A DNA stretch of 15,940 nucleotides from Desulfocapsaceae bacterium (GTDB lineage: Bacteria > Desulfobacterota > Desulfobulbia > Desulfobulbales > Desulfocapsaceae), in the NCBI GenBank assembly GCA_029934775.1, contig JAOZLO010000019.1:1-15940 (forward strand), given 5' to 3'. Position 1 is the first letter of the stretch. Each line of letters begins with the position of its first letter. Of this stretch, positions 1-6,791 are shown one piece after another. The notes under the pieces were generated by a model. That model did no database searches, was not told where the DNA came from, and saw nothing but the letters and a program-made list of their open reading frames with translations. The translations under genes were made by a program, and so were the position numbers.

Positions 1-86
1 TGGTAACGATTGATAATGGTCCCAGGAAACAGGCCTGTGCAACGATTGTAGAAGAAGGTATGGAGATTGAAATCGATGCTGGCTGA
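1..86 (+). CDS. C-terminal end of a small [2Fe-2S] ferredoxin subunit (HcnA / Fer2_4-like), partial at the window edge
   Basis: The third frame is open from base 3 to a TGA at 84-86 and encodes a 27-residue tail that includes QACATIVEEGMEIEIDAG. This matches the usual end of the Fer2_4-type ferredoxin subunit of HcnA and of the small subunits of opine or D-hydroxyproline dehydrogenases, where one cluster cysteine is followed by a short 'x-VEEGM-x' strand. Only the last cysteine is visible. The gene overlaps the next one by 11 nt (ATG at 76, stop at 84-86), as expected for coupled subunits of one enzyme. The call rests on this short tail plus the identity of the downstream subunit; without the upstream part, length and the other cysteines cannot be checked. 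Confidence 0.7.
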   Translation, partial: VTIDNGPRKQACATIVEEGMEIEIDAG

Positions 87-1479
87 AAAATATGATGTGG
101 TGATCATCGGTGCGGGTCCAGCCGGTATGAGTGCGGCATCAATTCTGGCAGACTATTCTGTCAAGACTCTCCTGGTTGATGAAAATGAACATTCTGGTGG
201 TCAATTATGGCGCGGTTTGACTGAACAGCCTGACAGTTCACCTAGGTTTTCCAACTCGTTAAATAATAAAGTCAACTTGTTGGCAACAACAGGGTGCCGT
301 GACGGCAGCCTCCATATTCATGCAGCAGCAAGCGTGCTCGGTATTTTTCCGGAGAATTATATCCTGCTCTCTTCAAAAGAAGAGGGAATAAAAGAAATCA
401 AGGCAGGAAATATCATATTTGCCACAGGTGCCAGAGAAAAAGTGCGTCCATTTGAAGGCTGGACATTACCTGGAGTGATGACAGTGGGTGCAGTCCAGAT
501 CTTGCTCAAACACTACCATGTTCTTGCAGCTTCGGAGATGTTGATTAATGGTGCAGGACCATTGATGTATGTGCTGGCCGGTAATGTTTTGAGTCAGAAT
601 GGCAGGATTTCAACCCTTCTTGATCGCTCGTCCTTCTCGAGTCTGCTGGGAACAACCCGGGTGATGGGCGGGCAGTTCGGAAAACTTGGGCAGGGTTTCT
701 CTGCATTTGGTCATCTGGTGAAAAACAGGATACTTCCCAGATATAACAGGCAGATAATCAGAGCAGAGAGTAAGAGCGGTCTTTTGGAAGCCACCACAGC
801 AGAAATATTATCAGACGGCACCATCGTAGATGGTAGCAGCAAGCGATACAAAACCAAGCTTATTGCCATGACTAATGGGTTTGTCGGCAATACCGAACTA
901 CCTCAGCTTGCAGGTTGTGAGTTGGATTATTCATCAGATAAAGGTGGATGGTTTGTCACTGTCGATTCGTCAATGGAGACTTCTGTAAGTTCAGTTTATG
1001 CAGCAGGGGAAATAACCGGTATTGGTGGTGGTGACAAGGCAGTAGTAGAAGGGCAATTAGCGGCACTCTCCGTTTTGCATCAATCAGAAAGATTAAGCGA
1101 AACTGATTTTGATAGAAAGCAAAAGTCGTTGCTGCTCAGGCGTAAACAGTATGAGCGTTTTGGTACATATCTGAATCGTCAATGGAGGATTCCAGCTAAA
1201 GAGTGGAAAACTATTGCTGATGATACAATCATCTGTCGTTGTGAGGATATCACCATTGGTAAGCTTCGCAGCTGGATAAAGGCGGGTTTCACAACCTCAA
1301 ATGTTTTAAAAAGAGCAACTCGCTGTAGTATGGGAAATTGCCAGGGACGAACCTGTGGCCCATTGATTTATGACATTTTAGCTGCCTGCGTACCTGCCGG
1401 CGAGACAAAACCATTTTCCGTTCGGATGCCGATAAAACCAGTACCTCTGGGTGATCTGGTGCCGGGTGAGGTGATGTGA
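76..1479 (+). CDS. FAD-dependent oxidoreductase with C-terminal BFD-like [2Fe-2S] domain (HcnB / opine-oxidase subunit A family)
   Basis: The product is about 467 aa. The N-terminus has a dinucleotide-binding GAGPAG fold (about residues 11-16), a second conserved ATGAREK motif in the middle, and a YAAGEITGIGGG FAD-contact motif near residue 310. The C-terminal domain carries a CxC...C-x4-C set (about C387, C389, C417, C422), the BFD-like [2Fe-2S] site of HcnB, OoxA/NoxA and D-hydroxyproline dehydrogenase alpha subunits. These enzymes oxidise amines or imino acids and pass electrons through FAD and FeS to the membrane chain. The ATG at 76 is preferred over an in-frame TTG at 67 because GGAG at 62-65 is well spaced only for the ATG. 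It follows a ferredoxin subunit and overlaps the aldehyde dehydrogenase start by one base. The catalytic beta subunit (HcnC/DAO type) is not in the window and is presumably upstream. The substrate is unknown. Confidence 0.88.
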   Translation: MLAEKYDVVIIGAGPAGMSAASILADYSVKTLLVDENEHSGGQLWRGLTEQPDSSPRFSNSLNNKVNLLATTGCRDGSLHIHAAASVLGIFPENYILLSSKEEGIKEIKAGNIIFATGAREKVRPFEGWTLPGVMTVGAVQILLKHYHVLAASEMLINGAGPLMYVLAGNVLSQNGRISTLLDRSSFSSLLGTTRVMGGQFGKLGQGFSAFGHLVKNRILPRYNRQIIRAESKSGLLEATTAEILSDGTIVDGSSKRYKTKLIAMTNGFVGNTELPQLAGCELDYSSDKGGWFVTVDSSMETSVSSVYAAGEITGIGGGDKAVVEGQLAALSVLHQSERLSETDFDRKQKSLLLRRKQYERFGTYLNRQWRIPAKEWKTIADDTIICRCEDITIGKLRSWIKAGFTTSNVLKRATRCSMGNCQGRTCGPLIYDILAACVPAGETKPFSVRMPIKPVPLGDLVPGEVM

Positions 1480-2894
1480 TGAAACATTATATTGATTCTG
1501 AATGGGTTGATAAAGATGACAAAATAGGTGTTTATGACCCTTATGATAATTCTCTTATAGACTATATACCAAAGGCCGATATAAGTGATGTGAAAAAAGC
1601 TCTTGATGCTGCGGAGAAAGGCTATCATATAGCAAGAAAAATGCCGGTCCATGAAAGGGCACAAATATTGTATTCAACTGCTGACATTATAAAAACAAGG
1701 ATGGAAGAATTTGCCACCTTGCTGGCAAGAGAGAGCTCCAAGACAATCCGAGAAGCACGGAAAGAAGTTGGCCGGTGCGTTAATACCCTCACAGTTTCAG
1801 GAGAAGAGGCCAAAAGAATCCATGGGGAGACCATCTCTTTCGATTCATTTCCAGGAGGGGAGAATAGAAAGGGGTACTATTATCGAAATCCCATTGGTAT
1901 TATATTGGCTATAACTCCTTTCAATGATCCACTGAATCTGGTGGCACATAAACTCGGCCCCGCTTTTGCCGGTGGCAACAGTGTTATTTTAAAACCTTCC
2001 ACAGTCACCCCTCTTTCAGCGATTAAACTGGCTGAAGCCTTCCTCGAGGCGGGATTACCACCTGAAGTTTTACAGATCATAACAGGAAATAGCAGTGAAA
2101 TTGGTATACCTTTAATTAAAGATGAACGAATCAAGATGATATCTTTTACCGGCGGGATCAATGCTGGTAATAGAATTGTTTCAATAAGCGGCATTAAAAA
2201 ACTGGGAATGGAGCTGGGATCAAATTCTCCGGTAATTGTCTGGCATGACTCTGATATCGACTGGGCTGTGGAATCATGTGTGTCAGGCGCTTTCTGGGCT
2301 GCCGGCCAGAATTGCCTCGGGGTACAGCGGATATACATTCATAAAGAAAAATACGAGGAATTCAAGGATAAATTTATTAAAAAGACCAGCCAGTTAAAAG
2401 TCGGAAATAAACTCAGCGAAGAGACTGATATGGGACCGATGATCACTACTACCGAAGCGATCAGAGTAGAAAGGCTGGTAAACGATGCTGTTGCATCCGG
2501 CGCACGTATTTTATGTGGAGGTCGCAGAAATGGTGCCTTTTATGACCCCACTGTATTGGAAAACGTACCGAAAACATGTCAGGCATACTGTGAAGAAATA
2601 TTTGGACCGGTTGTACATCTTTTCCCAGTAGATGACTTTGATAAAGCAATAGAAGAGGCAAATAGCCTTGAATTCGGACTTCACGCAGCTGTTTTTACCA
2701 AAGATGTCAATCTTGCGTTCAAAGCTGCGTATGAAATAGAATGCGGCGGAGTGATGATCAATGATTCTACCGATTATCGTCTCGATTCCATGCCGTTTGG
2801 CGGTGTTAAAAACTCAGGACTGGGACGGGAGGGCATAAAATTTGCCCTGCAGGAAATGACGGAACCTAAAGTTATATGTTTTCATCATGGATAA
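1479..2894 (+). CDS. NAD(P)-dependent aldehyde dehydrogenase (lactaldehyde / GapN / phosphonoacetaldehyde DH-like subgroup)
   Basis: This is a full-length ALDH of 471 aa that oxidises an aldehyde to its acid with NAD(P)+. Visible family residues are the oxyanion asparagine in TPFND (N149), the cofactor lysine in LKPS (K172), the general base in MELGSNS (E245) and the nucleophile in GQNCLG (C279). The C-terminus is complete with the PFGGVKNSGLGREG motif. Sequence around SVILKPSTVTPLSAIKLAE resembles the lactaldehyde, GapN and PhnY branch more than the betaine-aldehyde branch (judged by eye). ATG at 1479 is chosen over the GTG at 1476 because GAGGTG at 1468-1473 sits 5 nt upstream. It overlaps the preceding stop by one base, so it probably processes the aldehyde made by the upstream dehydrogenase. 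Its stop codon lies inside the target-site duplication of the element that follows. Confidence 0.9.
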   Translation: MKHYIDSEWVDKDDKIGVYDPYDNSLIDYIPKADISDVKKALDAAEKGYHIARKMPVHERAQILYSTADIIKTRMEEFATLLARESSKTIREARKEVGRCVNTLTVSGEEAKRIHGETISFDSFPGGENRKGYYYRNPIGIILAITPFNDPLNLVAHKLGPAFAGGNSVILKPSTVTPLSAIKLAEAFLEAGLPPEVLQIITGNSSEIGIPLIKDERIKMISFTGGINAGNRIVSISGIKKLGMELGSNSPVIVWHDSDIDWAVESCVSGAFWAAGQNCLGVQRIYIHKEKYEEFKDKFIKKTSQLKVGNKLSEETDMGPMITTTEAIRVERLVNDAVASGARILCGGRRNGAFYDPTVLENVPKTCQAYCEEIFGPVVHLFPVDDFDKAIEEANSLEFGLHAAVFTKDVNLAFKAAYEIECGGVMINDSTDYRLDSMPFGGVKNSGLGREGIKFALQEMTEPKVICFHHG

Positions 2895-2896
2895 AT
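2888..2896. repeat. Left copy of 9-bp target-site duplication (TGGATAAAT)
   Basis: The nonamer TGGATAAAT directly abuts the left terminal inverted repeat. An identical copy abuts the right repeat at 3192-3200. The left copy contains the TAA stop of the aldehyde dehydrogenase gene. Confidence 0.88.
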
Positions 2897-2960
2897 CAGT
2901 AGTGTCCGGTTAGTACCTTACTCCTGAACTTCTGTAATAAAAAAACAAAAAAACATAAAC

Positions 2961-2987
2961 CACAGAGGACACAGAGAGCACAGAGAA
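2961..2987 (+). repeat. Three tandem 9-bp units of the CACAGAGNN type inside the MITE
   Basis: CACAGAGGA, CACAGAGAG and CACAGAGAA follow one another without spacing at 2961, 2970 and 2979. This belongs to a repeat type (CACAGAGNNCACAGAG...) that I recall as common between genes in many environmental bacteria, often mis-called as a short protein. The inverted partner is at 3055-3072. Confidence 0.85.
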
Positions 2988-3026
2988 GGGAAAAGATCGA
3001 CTGACGATTGTTATCCTAAAATCCTT

Positions 3027-3056
3027 CAGACTTGCCCGCAGGGCAGTCTGTTTTTT
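3027..3056 (+). terminator. Intrinsic terminator-like hairpin carried by the MITE, reading out of the aldehyde dehydrogenase operon
   Basis: CAGACTTGCCC pairs with GGGCAGTCTG across a GCA loop, giving a 10-bp GC-rich stem with one bulged T. It is followed at once by TTTTTT (3051-3056). In the + direction this is a standard rho-independent terminator shape. It lies about 130 nt after the aldehyde dehydrogenase stop, and no other good hairpin with a T-run is seen nearby. On the - strand there is no T-run, so it should act in one direction only. Confidence 0.65.
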
Positions 3057-3072
3057 CTCTGTGTGCTCTGTG
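3055..3072 (-). repeat. Inverted partner: two 9-bp CACAGAG-type units on the opposite strand
   Basis: TTCTCTGTG (3055-3063) and TGCTCTGTG (3064-3072) are reverse complements of CACAGAG-type units. They can pair with the three units at 2961-2987, forming a long imperfect stem around the terminator-like hairpin. Confidence 0.8.
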
Positions 3073-3191
3073 GTGAAAAAGTGTGGCTTTTGGGTTGCAG
3101 GCAAAGCCAGCCTTAGGATTTTGCAGATAAGCGAGCTCGTGAGACTCCGAGAGGGTTTAAGGTAATGTAATTTTCTAACCGGGCACTACTG

Positions 3192-3200
3192 TGGATAAAT
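3192..3200. repeat. Right copy of 9-bp target-site duplication (TGGATAAAT)
   Basis: Identical to 2888-2896 and directly next to the right terminal repeat. Removing one copy and the element restores a simple join between the aldehyde dehydrogenase stop and the short spacer before folK. Confidence 0.88.
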
Positions 3201-3251
3201 AAAAGGACTCAGAAATAAAAGGGTACAGAAATGAGCAGACTTGTAAAAAGA

Positions 3252-3794
3252 TTACGTTTCTTCAGGCCATGAACTCACTTTGATTTCCTGGTTGTCTGTC
3301 TGGTTGTTTCTGATCTTTTCCAGTAATTGGTGATGAATAGCGGCGATAGTCTGCAAATGGATGGGATCGATAAATTCCGGGGCAACAACAGCCATTGGCG
3401 CCAGGACAAAGAGACGTTTGTCCCGGTGAGGGTGGGGGAGAATCAGTCTTGGATTATCCAGAATTACAGAGCCAAAGTATAACAGGTCCAGATCAACAGT
3501 GCGGTCCTGATACCCCGCGGTACCATGATCCCTTGCCCTGCCCAAAACCGCTTCTGTCTCAAGGAGGATATCAAGAAGGGCAAGGGGAGAATAGCGGGTG
3601 GAAAGGCATCCTACACTATTGGTAAACCAGTTTTGACTGGTCATATCAACCGGAGCCGTCAGAAAGGGAGGAGACAGAGCGGTGAGGGTTATGCCGTCAT
3701 GTTCACCGAGTAGATCCCATGCCTTCAGCAAGGTATGCACACTATTCCCCAGGTTTGAACCCAGTGCTACAAATACATTTTTTGTCTCCACCAT
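3252..3794 (-). CDS. folK: 2-amino-4-hydroxy-6-hydroxymethyldihydropteridine pyrophosphokinase (HPPK)
   Basis: FolK transfers pyrophosphate from ATP to 6-hydroxymethyl-7,8-dihydropterin in cytosolic folate synthesis. The 180-aa product begins with the VFVALGSNLG strand. It has the HPPK signature region ending in DRTVDLDLL (the two Mg-binding aspartates are about D101 and D103) and the LPHPH...RLFVLAPM segment. ATG at 3794 is chosen because GGGAAG lies a suitable distance upstream and the ALGSN motif then falls at the usual position; an in-frame TTG at 3830 would add 12 residues of no family likeness. The tail of about 20 residues after the conserved core is polar and probably unstructured. 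It is the last gene of the arg/dap cluster, 80 nt after dapA, and converges on the MITE. Confidence 0.93.
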   Translation of the reverse strand: MVETKNVFVALGSNLGNSVHTLLKAWDLLGEHDGITLTALSPPFLTAPVDMTSQNWFTNSVGCLSTRYSPLALLDILLETEAVLGRARDHGTAGYQDRTVDLDLLYFGSVILDNPRLILPHPHRDKRLFVLAPMAVVAPEFIDPIHLQTIAAIHHQLLEKIRNNQTDNQEIKVSSWPEET

Positions 3795-3874
3795 CAGACT
3801 TTCTTCCCGCAGCAAATCCAACGCGGCCAATCACATGCCTGTGAAAGAATGTTACCGTTGTTTATTGATTTTTT

Positions 3875-4756
3875 TCAGACCATACCCTGTGCTGACATAG
3901 CTTCCCGCAGTTTCAGGATGGTGGGTTCATCCACCGGTGTAATGGGCAGTCGAGGCGTCCCATCCTTGATTTTCCCCATGAGTTCCAATACCTTTTTAGC
4001 CGGACCAGGGCTTGGACAGCTGAACATAAGTTTCATCATGGGAATCAATTTGTAATGGATCTCATTTGCTTTGGCAATGTCACCGACCAGAGCGGCTTCC
4101 ATCAGCTCGGCCATTCCACGGGGAGCAACGTTTGAAATAACGGAGATAACTCCTTTGCCGCCAACAAAAACTGTTGGCATGGAGGTGAAATCATCGCCGG
4201 AAAGAAGTATAAAATCATCAGGACAAAAACGAATCACATCTGATATCTGCTCCAGGCTGCCACAGGCCTCTTTGATGCCAATAATAGTATCAATTTTGGC
4301 CAGACGGGCAACAGTTTCCGGCAGGATGTTAACCACAGTCCGCCCGGGAACGTTATATAAAATCATTGGAATATCAACAGCTTCAGAGACTGTTTTGAAA
4401 TGTTGATAGATCCCTTCCTGGTTTGGCTTGTTGTAATACGGAGCAACAGAGAGGACGGCATCTACTCCACTCTCTTTCGCACTTTTGGAGAACTCTATAG
4501 CTTTAAGGGTATTATTCGCCCCTGTTACGGCAATGACAGGTATTCGCCCATTCACGGTTTTAACGGTAAGATCTACAACTTTTCTATGCTCTTCAAAATC
4601 AAGTGTTGCAGATTCTCCGGTTGTTCCTACAGGTACTATACCATGAGTACCGTTTTCGATTTGAAACTCAATAAGATCAATTAACCCCTGTTCGTCCAGT
4701 TGGCCGTCGATAAATGGGGTCACTAACGCAACGATTGCTCCATGAAATTTTTTCAT
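3875..4756 (-). CDS. dapA: 4-hydroxy-tetrahydrodipicolinate synthase (dihydrodipicolinate synthase)
   Basis: DapA condenses pyruvate with aspartate semialdehyde, the first committed step to meso-diaminopimelate and lysine. The protein is 293 aa, the usual length. All active-site motifs are visible: GTTGES (T45, T46), PYYNKP (Y108), LYNVPGRT (Y134, R139) and the Schiff-base lysine in GIKEA (K162). The substrate carboxylate-binding arginine (R139) supports true DHDPS rather than another NAL-family aldolase or deaminase. ATG at 4756 follows AGGAGAAG by a few bases; a longer upstream start would lie before this ribosome site. It is 46 nt downstream of dapF on the same strand. Confidence 0.96.
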   Translation of the reverse strand: MKKFHGAIVALVTPFIDGQLDEQGLIDLIEFQIENGTHGIVPVGTTGESATLDFEEHRKVVDLTVKTVNGRIPVIAVTGANNTLKAIEFSKSAKESGVDAVLSVAPYYNKPNQEGIYQHFKTVSEAVDIPMILYNVPGRTVVNILPETVARLAKIDTIIGIKEACGSLEQISDVIRFCPDDFILLSGDDFTSMPTVFVGGKGVISVISNVAPRGMAELMEAALVGDIAKANEIHYKLIPMMKLMFSCPSPGPAKKVLELMGKIKDGTPRLPITPVDEPTILKLREAMSAQGMV

Positions 4757-4802
4757 AACTTCTCCTGATTTTTTCCTCACTACCGTTTGTCTGCGATGGT
4801 TT

Positions 4803-5642
4803 TTAGAGTAGAGCTTCAGCGGTGAGTTGTCCTTTATAAATAAGTCTTACAGGTCCTTCCAGAAAGACATTTTCTGCAACAGGTCCGTCCAGCAAATCAA
4901 ATAAAACTGTCAGCATATCTCCGCCGGACGTTACTATTTGTATCGGTGATTCCATTCCTCTCTGCATTACCGCAAAGAGGGCAGCAGCGACGGCACCGGT
5001 TCCGCAGGCCATAGTTTCATCTTCAACACCACGTTCATAGGTGCGAACTTCCAGCCTGTGGTCATTGAGTATTCTTGCAAAGCTGGCATTGGTACCTTCC
5101 GGTTCGAAGAGTTCATGGAAGCGCACTTTGCGACCAAGTTTTTTTACAGGTGTGTCATCTCCCTCAACAAAAATAACCGCGTGGGGAACCCCTGTATTGA
5201 CGAACGCCACCTCATGTTCCTTGCCATCAAGGCTCATTGAAAGACCGAGACGGAAGTCAAATGGTTTGGTCATCTGTACACGTACAATCTTGTCATCTGC
5301 CAGGATTTTGGCCTGAATGGTTCCCGCTGTCGTTTCAAAGTTCATACTTGAACTTGCTATATTGTTCCTGAATGCAAAGCTGGCGGCACACCTGGCCCCA
5401 TTACCGCACATTTCAGCTGCTGAACCGTCACCATTGTAGAATTTCCAGCCGAAATCAGCTATATTTGATTTCTCTATCAAAATCAATCCATTAGCTCCGA
5501 TAGAAAGCATGCGCCGGCATATTTGTCGAGCAAAGTTGGGTTGATCTTCGAAAGGAACGATAGAATTTCGATTATCGATAACCACAAAATCATTACCGGA
5601 CCCATTCATTTTTTCAAAATTGATGGGAAAGGAAATGGCCAT
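4803..5642 (-). CDS. dapF: Diaminopimelate epimerase
   Basis: DapF interconverts LL- and meso-diaminopimelate without a cofactor, using two cysteines. Both are present in their motifs, MCGNGARC (C79) and MACGTGA (C213), and the N-terminus has the family's FEKMNGSGNDF. Length is 279 aa, normal for the family. ATG at 5642 is preceded by AAAGGAGTA with 8 nt spacing. It lies 87 nt after the lipoprotein gene, with a large palindrome in between, and is followed by dapA. A DapF implies that the cell makes LL-DAP as an intermediate. No lysA or dapB is in the window. Confidence 0.96.
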   Translation of the reverse strand: MAISFPINFEKMNGSGNDFVVIDNRNSIVPFEDQPNFARQICRRMLSIGANGLILIEKSNIADFGWKFYNGDGSAAEMCGNGARCAASFAFRNNIASSSMNFETTAGTIQAKILADDKIVRVQMTKPFDFRLGLSMSLDGKEHEVAFVNTGVPHAVIFVEGDDTPVKKLGRKVRFHELFEPEGTNASFARILNDHRLEVRTYERGVEDETMACGTGAVAAALFAVMQRGMESPIQIVTSGGDMLTVLFDLLDGPVAENVFLEGPVRLIYKGQLTAEALL

Positions 5643-5669
5643 AGGCAGTACTCCTTTTCTAAGGTGCTT

Positions 5670-5725
5670 AGGAGGCTGTCCGAGAATGCATTTGAGAAAA
5701 AATGCCTATTCTCGGACACCCTCCT
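5670..5725. repeat. Large intercistronic palindrome between the lipoprotein gene and dapF
   Basis: The arms AGGAGGCTGTCCGAGAAT (5670-5687) and ATTCTCGGACACCCTCCT (5708-5725) are complementary over 18 bp with one mismatch. Inside, GCATTT (5688-5693) pairs with AAATGC (5700-5705) around a GAGAAA loop with a two-base CT bulge. It begins 4 nt after the lipoprotein stop. There is no T-run on either side, so it is not a simple intrinsic terminator. It may be a REP-like element, a mobile-element remnant, or an RNA-stabilising or processing hairpin. Confidence 0.85.
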
Positions 5726-5729
5726 GGTG

Positions 5730-6791
5730 TTAATATCGTATTGTTGCCTCTCGTGATTTATGACTTTCGTTGGCAGGTGTCGCCTGGTCGATGGCTGTTA
5801 CAGCCCAGTAGTATCGCGTATTGTTTTTTGCCTGAGAGTCCACAAACAAGGTATACGCCGGGTCAACATCGCCAAGGAACTCATAACTGTCTTTCTCTGC
5901 ATCTCGACGATATACCCTGTAGCCACTAATATCGAGGGAACTGCTTTTATCCCAGAAAATTTTTACTCCACCATCGGTCCAGACTGCTGTAACTCCCTGG
6001 GGGGAGAGAGGAGGCGTAAGATCAACAGGAGTTGACGCGATTTCTTTACTGATTCCACCACTTACGAGCTCATCTCCATGTACAAGCAGGCTCTGGACGG
6101 TATAGAAATATTTCTGTCCGTTTCGCACTTGACGATCTACAAACTGTGTAGCGGCAAGAGGTTCACCGGCATTTTCAAATTTCTTTCCACCCACACTGCG
6201 AAAAACCTGGTACTTAAGCGGCATCTGCACAGGTTGTCCGTCAAACAGTTTTGTCACAGATTTCCAGTTGAGAGTTATCTCACTGTCTCCAGGAATAGCA
6301 GTTACTTTTTCGGGAGCGGCGGCAGGCTCGAACCAGACAAATGTGACGATATTAGAATCATCACTTGACGCCCACCAGCTGGTTCGGGAGCGAACTTTAA
6401 AAAAATATTTATGTTCTGATTGGAGCAGAGAGAAAATGTATTCTCCTTCCTTTCGTATTTCACCATCAATAGATTCTCCTGCCGGAAGCTTAAGCGGCTC
6501 AGCGAACGGAATCGGACAGTTGCCGCAATATCTGCTGAGAGGTATCTCAGCCAGAAAAAGCTCAAAAGAGTCAATCTCAGTAAGTGCCGTTCCCTTTATC
6601 GTTTCAATCGGATAAGACCAGTTGAGTGTGACGCCTTTATCACTCACGGAATAGCGTAAATCCTCGACTGGTTGAGGAACCACACTTTCAGGAGGCACCG
6701 GTTGATTTTTATAGCCACACCCACCCACCAGCAAAAAAGACGTAGCCAGGAATAACAGTCCGGCTGCTCTAATCCCGATTATTTTTTTCAT
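5730..6791 (-). CDS. Predicted outer-membrane or periplasmic lipoprotein with fibronectin type III-like repeats; LptM-like N-terminus
   Basis: The 353-aa product has a lysine-rich start, a hydrophobic stretch (about 9-22) and a lipobox VGGC, giving a lipidated C25. The mature start CGYKNQPVPPE recalls the CGxKGPLyxP motif of LptM/YifL/LppL lipoproteins, whose genes also sit beside dapF or lysA in many proteobacteria. The rest is three fibronectin III-like beta domains, about 41-155, 158-255 and 259-353, each with W and Y-x-V/A strand motifs such as ITLNW, YFYTVQS and YYWAVTA. A YCGNCP segment (C89, C92) forms a CxxC pair in the first domain. No enzyme motif is seen. The start codon overlaps the argH stop as TAATG, so it is translated from the arg transcript. 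The exact function is unknown; the LptM connection is inferred from motif and context only. Confidence 0.8.
   Translation of the reverse strand: MKKIIGIRAAGLLFLATSFLLVGGCGYKNQPVPPESVVPQPVEDLRYSVSDKGVTLNWSYPIETIKGTALTEIDSFELFLAEIPLSRYCGNCPIPFAEPLKLPAGESIDGEIRKEGEYIFSLLQSEHKYFFKVRSRTSWWASSDDSNIVTFVWFEPAAAPEKVTAIPGDSEITLNWKSVTKLFDGQPVQMPLKYQVFRSVGGKKFENAGEPLAATQFVDRQVRNGQKYFYTVQSLLVHGDELVSGGISKEIASTPVDLTPPLSPQGVTAVWTDGGVKIFWDKSSSLDISGYRVYRRDAEKDSYEFLGDVDPAYTLFVDSQAKNNTRYYWAVTAIDQATPANESHKSREATIRY

Larger units (their letters stand above)
2897..3191. mobile_element. 295-bp MITE-like non-autonomous element with 17-bp terminal inverted repeats
   Basis: The left end CAGTAGTGTCCGGTTAG (2897-2913) matches the reverse complement of the right end CTAACCGGGCACTACTG (3175-3191) at 16 of 17 positions. 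A perfect 9-bp duplication lies directly outside both ends, so the boundaries are fixed by two independent signals. The inside has no transposase. It contains a tandem 9-bp repeat block, its inverted partner, a hairpin with a T-run, and a second short inverted pair (AAAATCCT at 3018-3025, AGGATTTT at 3115-3122). The terminal sequence and TSD length would fit mobilisation in trans by an IS such as the ISAs1 family (8-10 bp duplications), but that assignment is from memory. The element separates the catabolic operon from the converging folK end. Confidence 0.87.

Noticed and set aside
2910..3104. 64-codon open frame on the - strand after the aldehyde dehydrogenase
   Set aside because: It lies wholly inside the MITE and is a translation of the CACAGAG repeats; no ribosome site or family likeness.
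3875..4756. DapA-family protein as the deaminase of a hydroxyproline pathway linked to the HcnAB-like genes
   Set aside because: It is on the opposite strand, in a block with dapF, and has the full DHDPS motif set including the conserved arginine in NVPGRT.
5670..5725. Palindrome as an intrinsic terminator for the arg cluster
   Set aside because: No T-run follows on the transcribed strand or on the other, and dapF follows closely with a good ribosome site.
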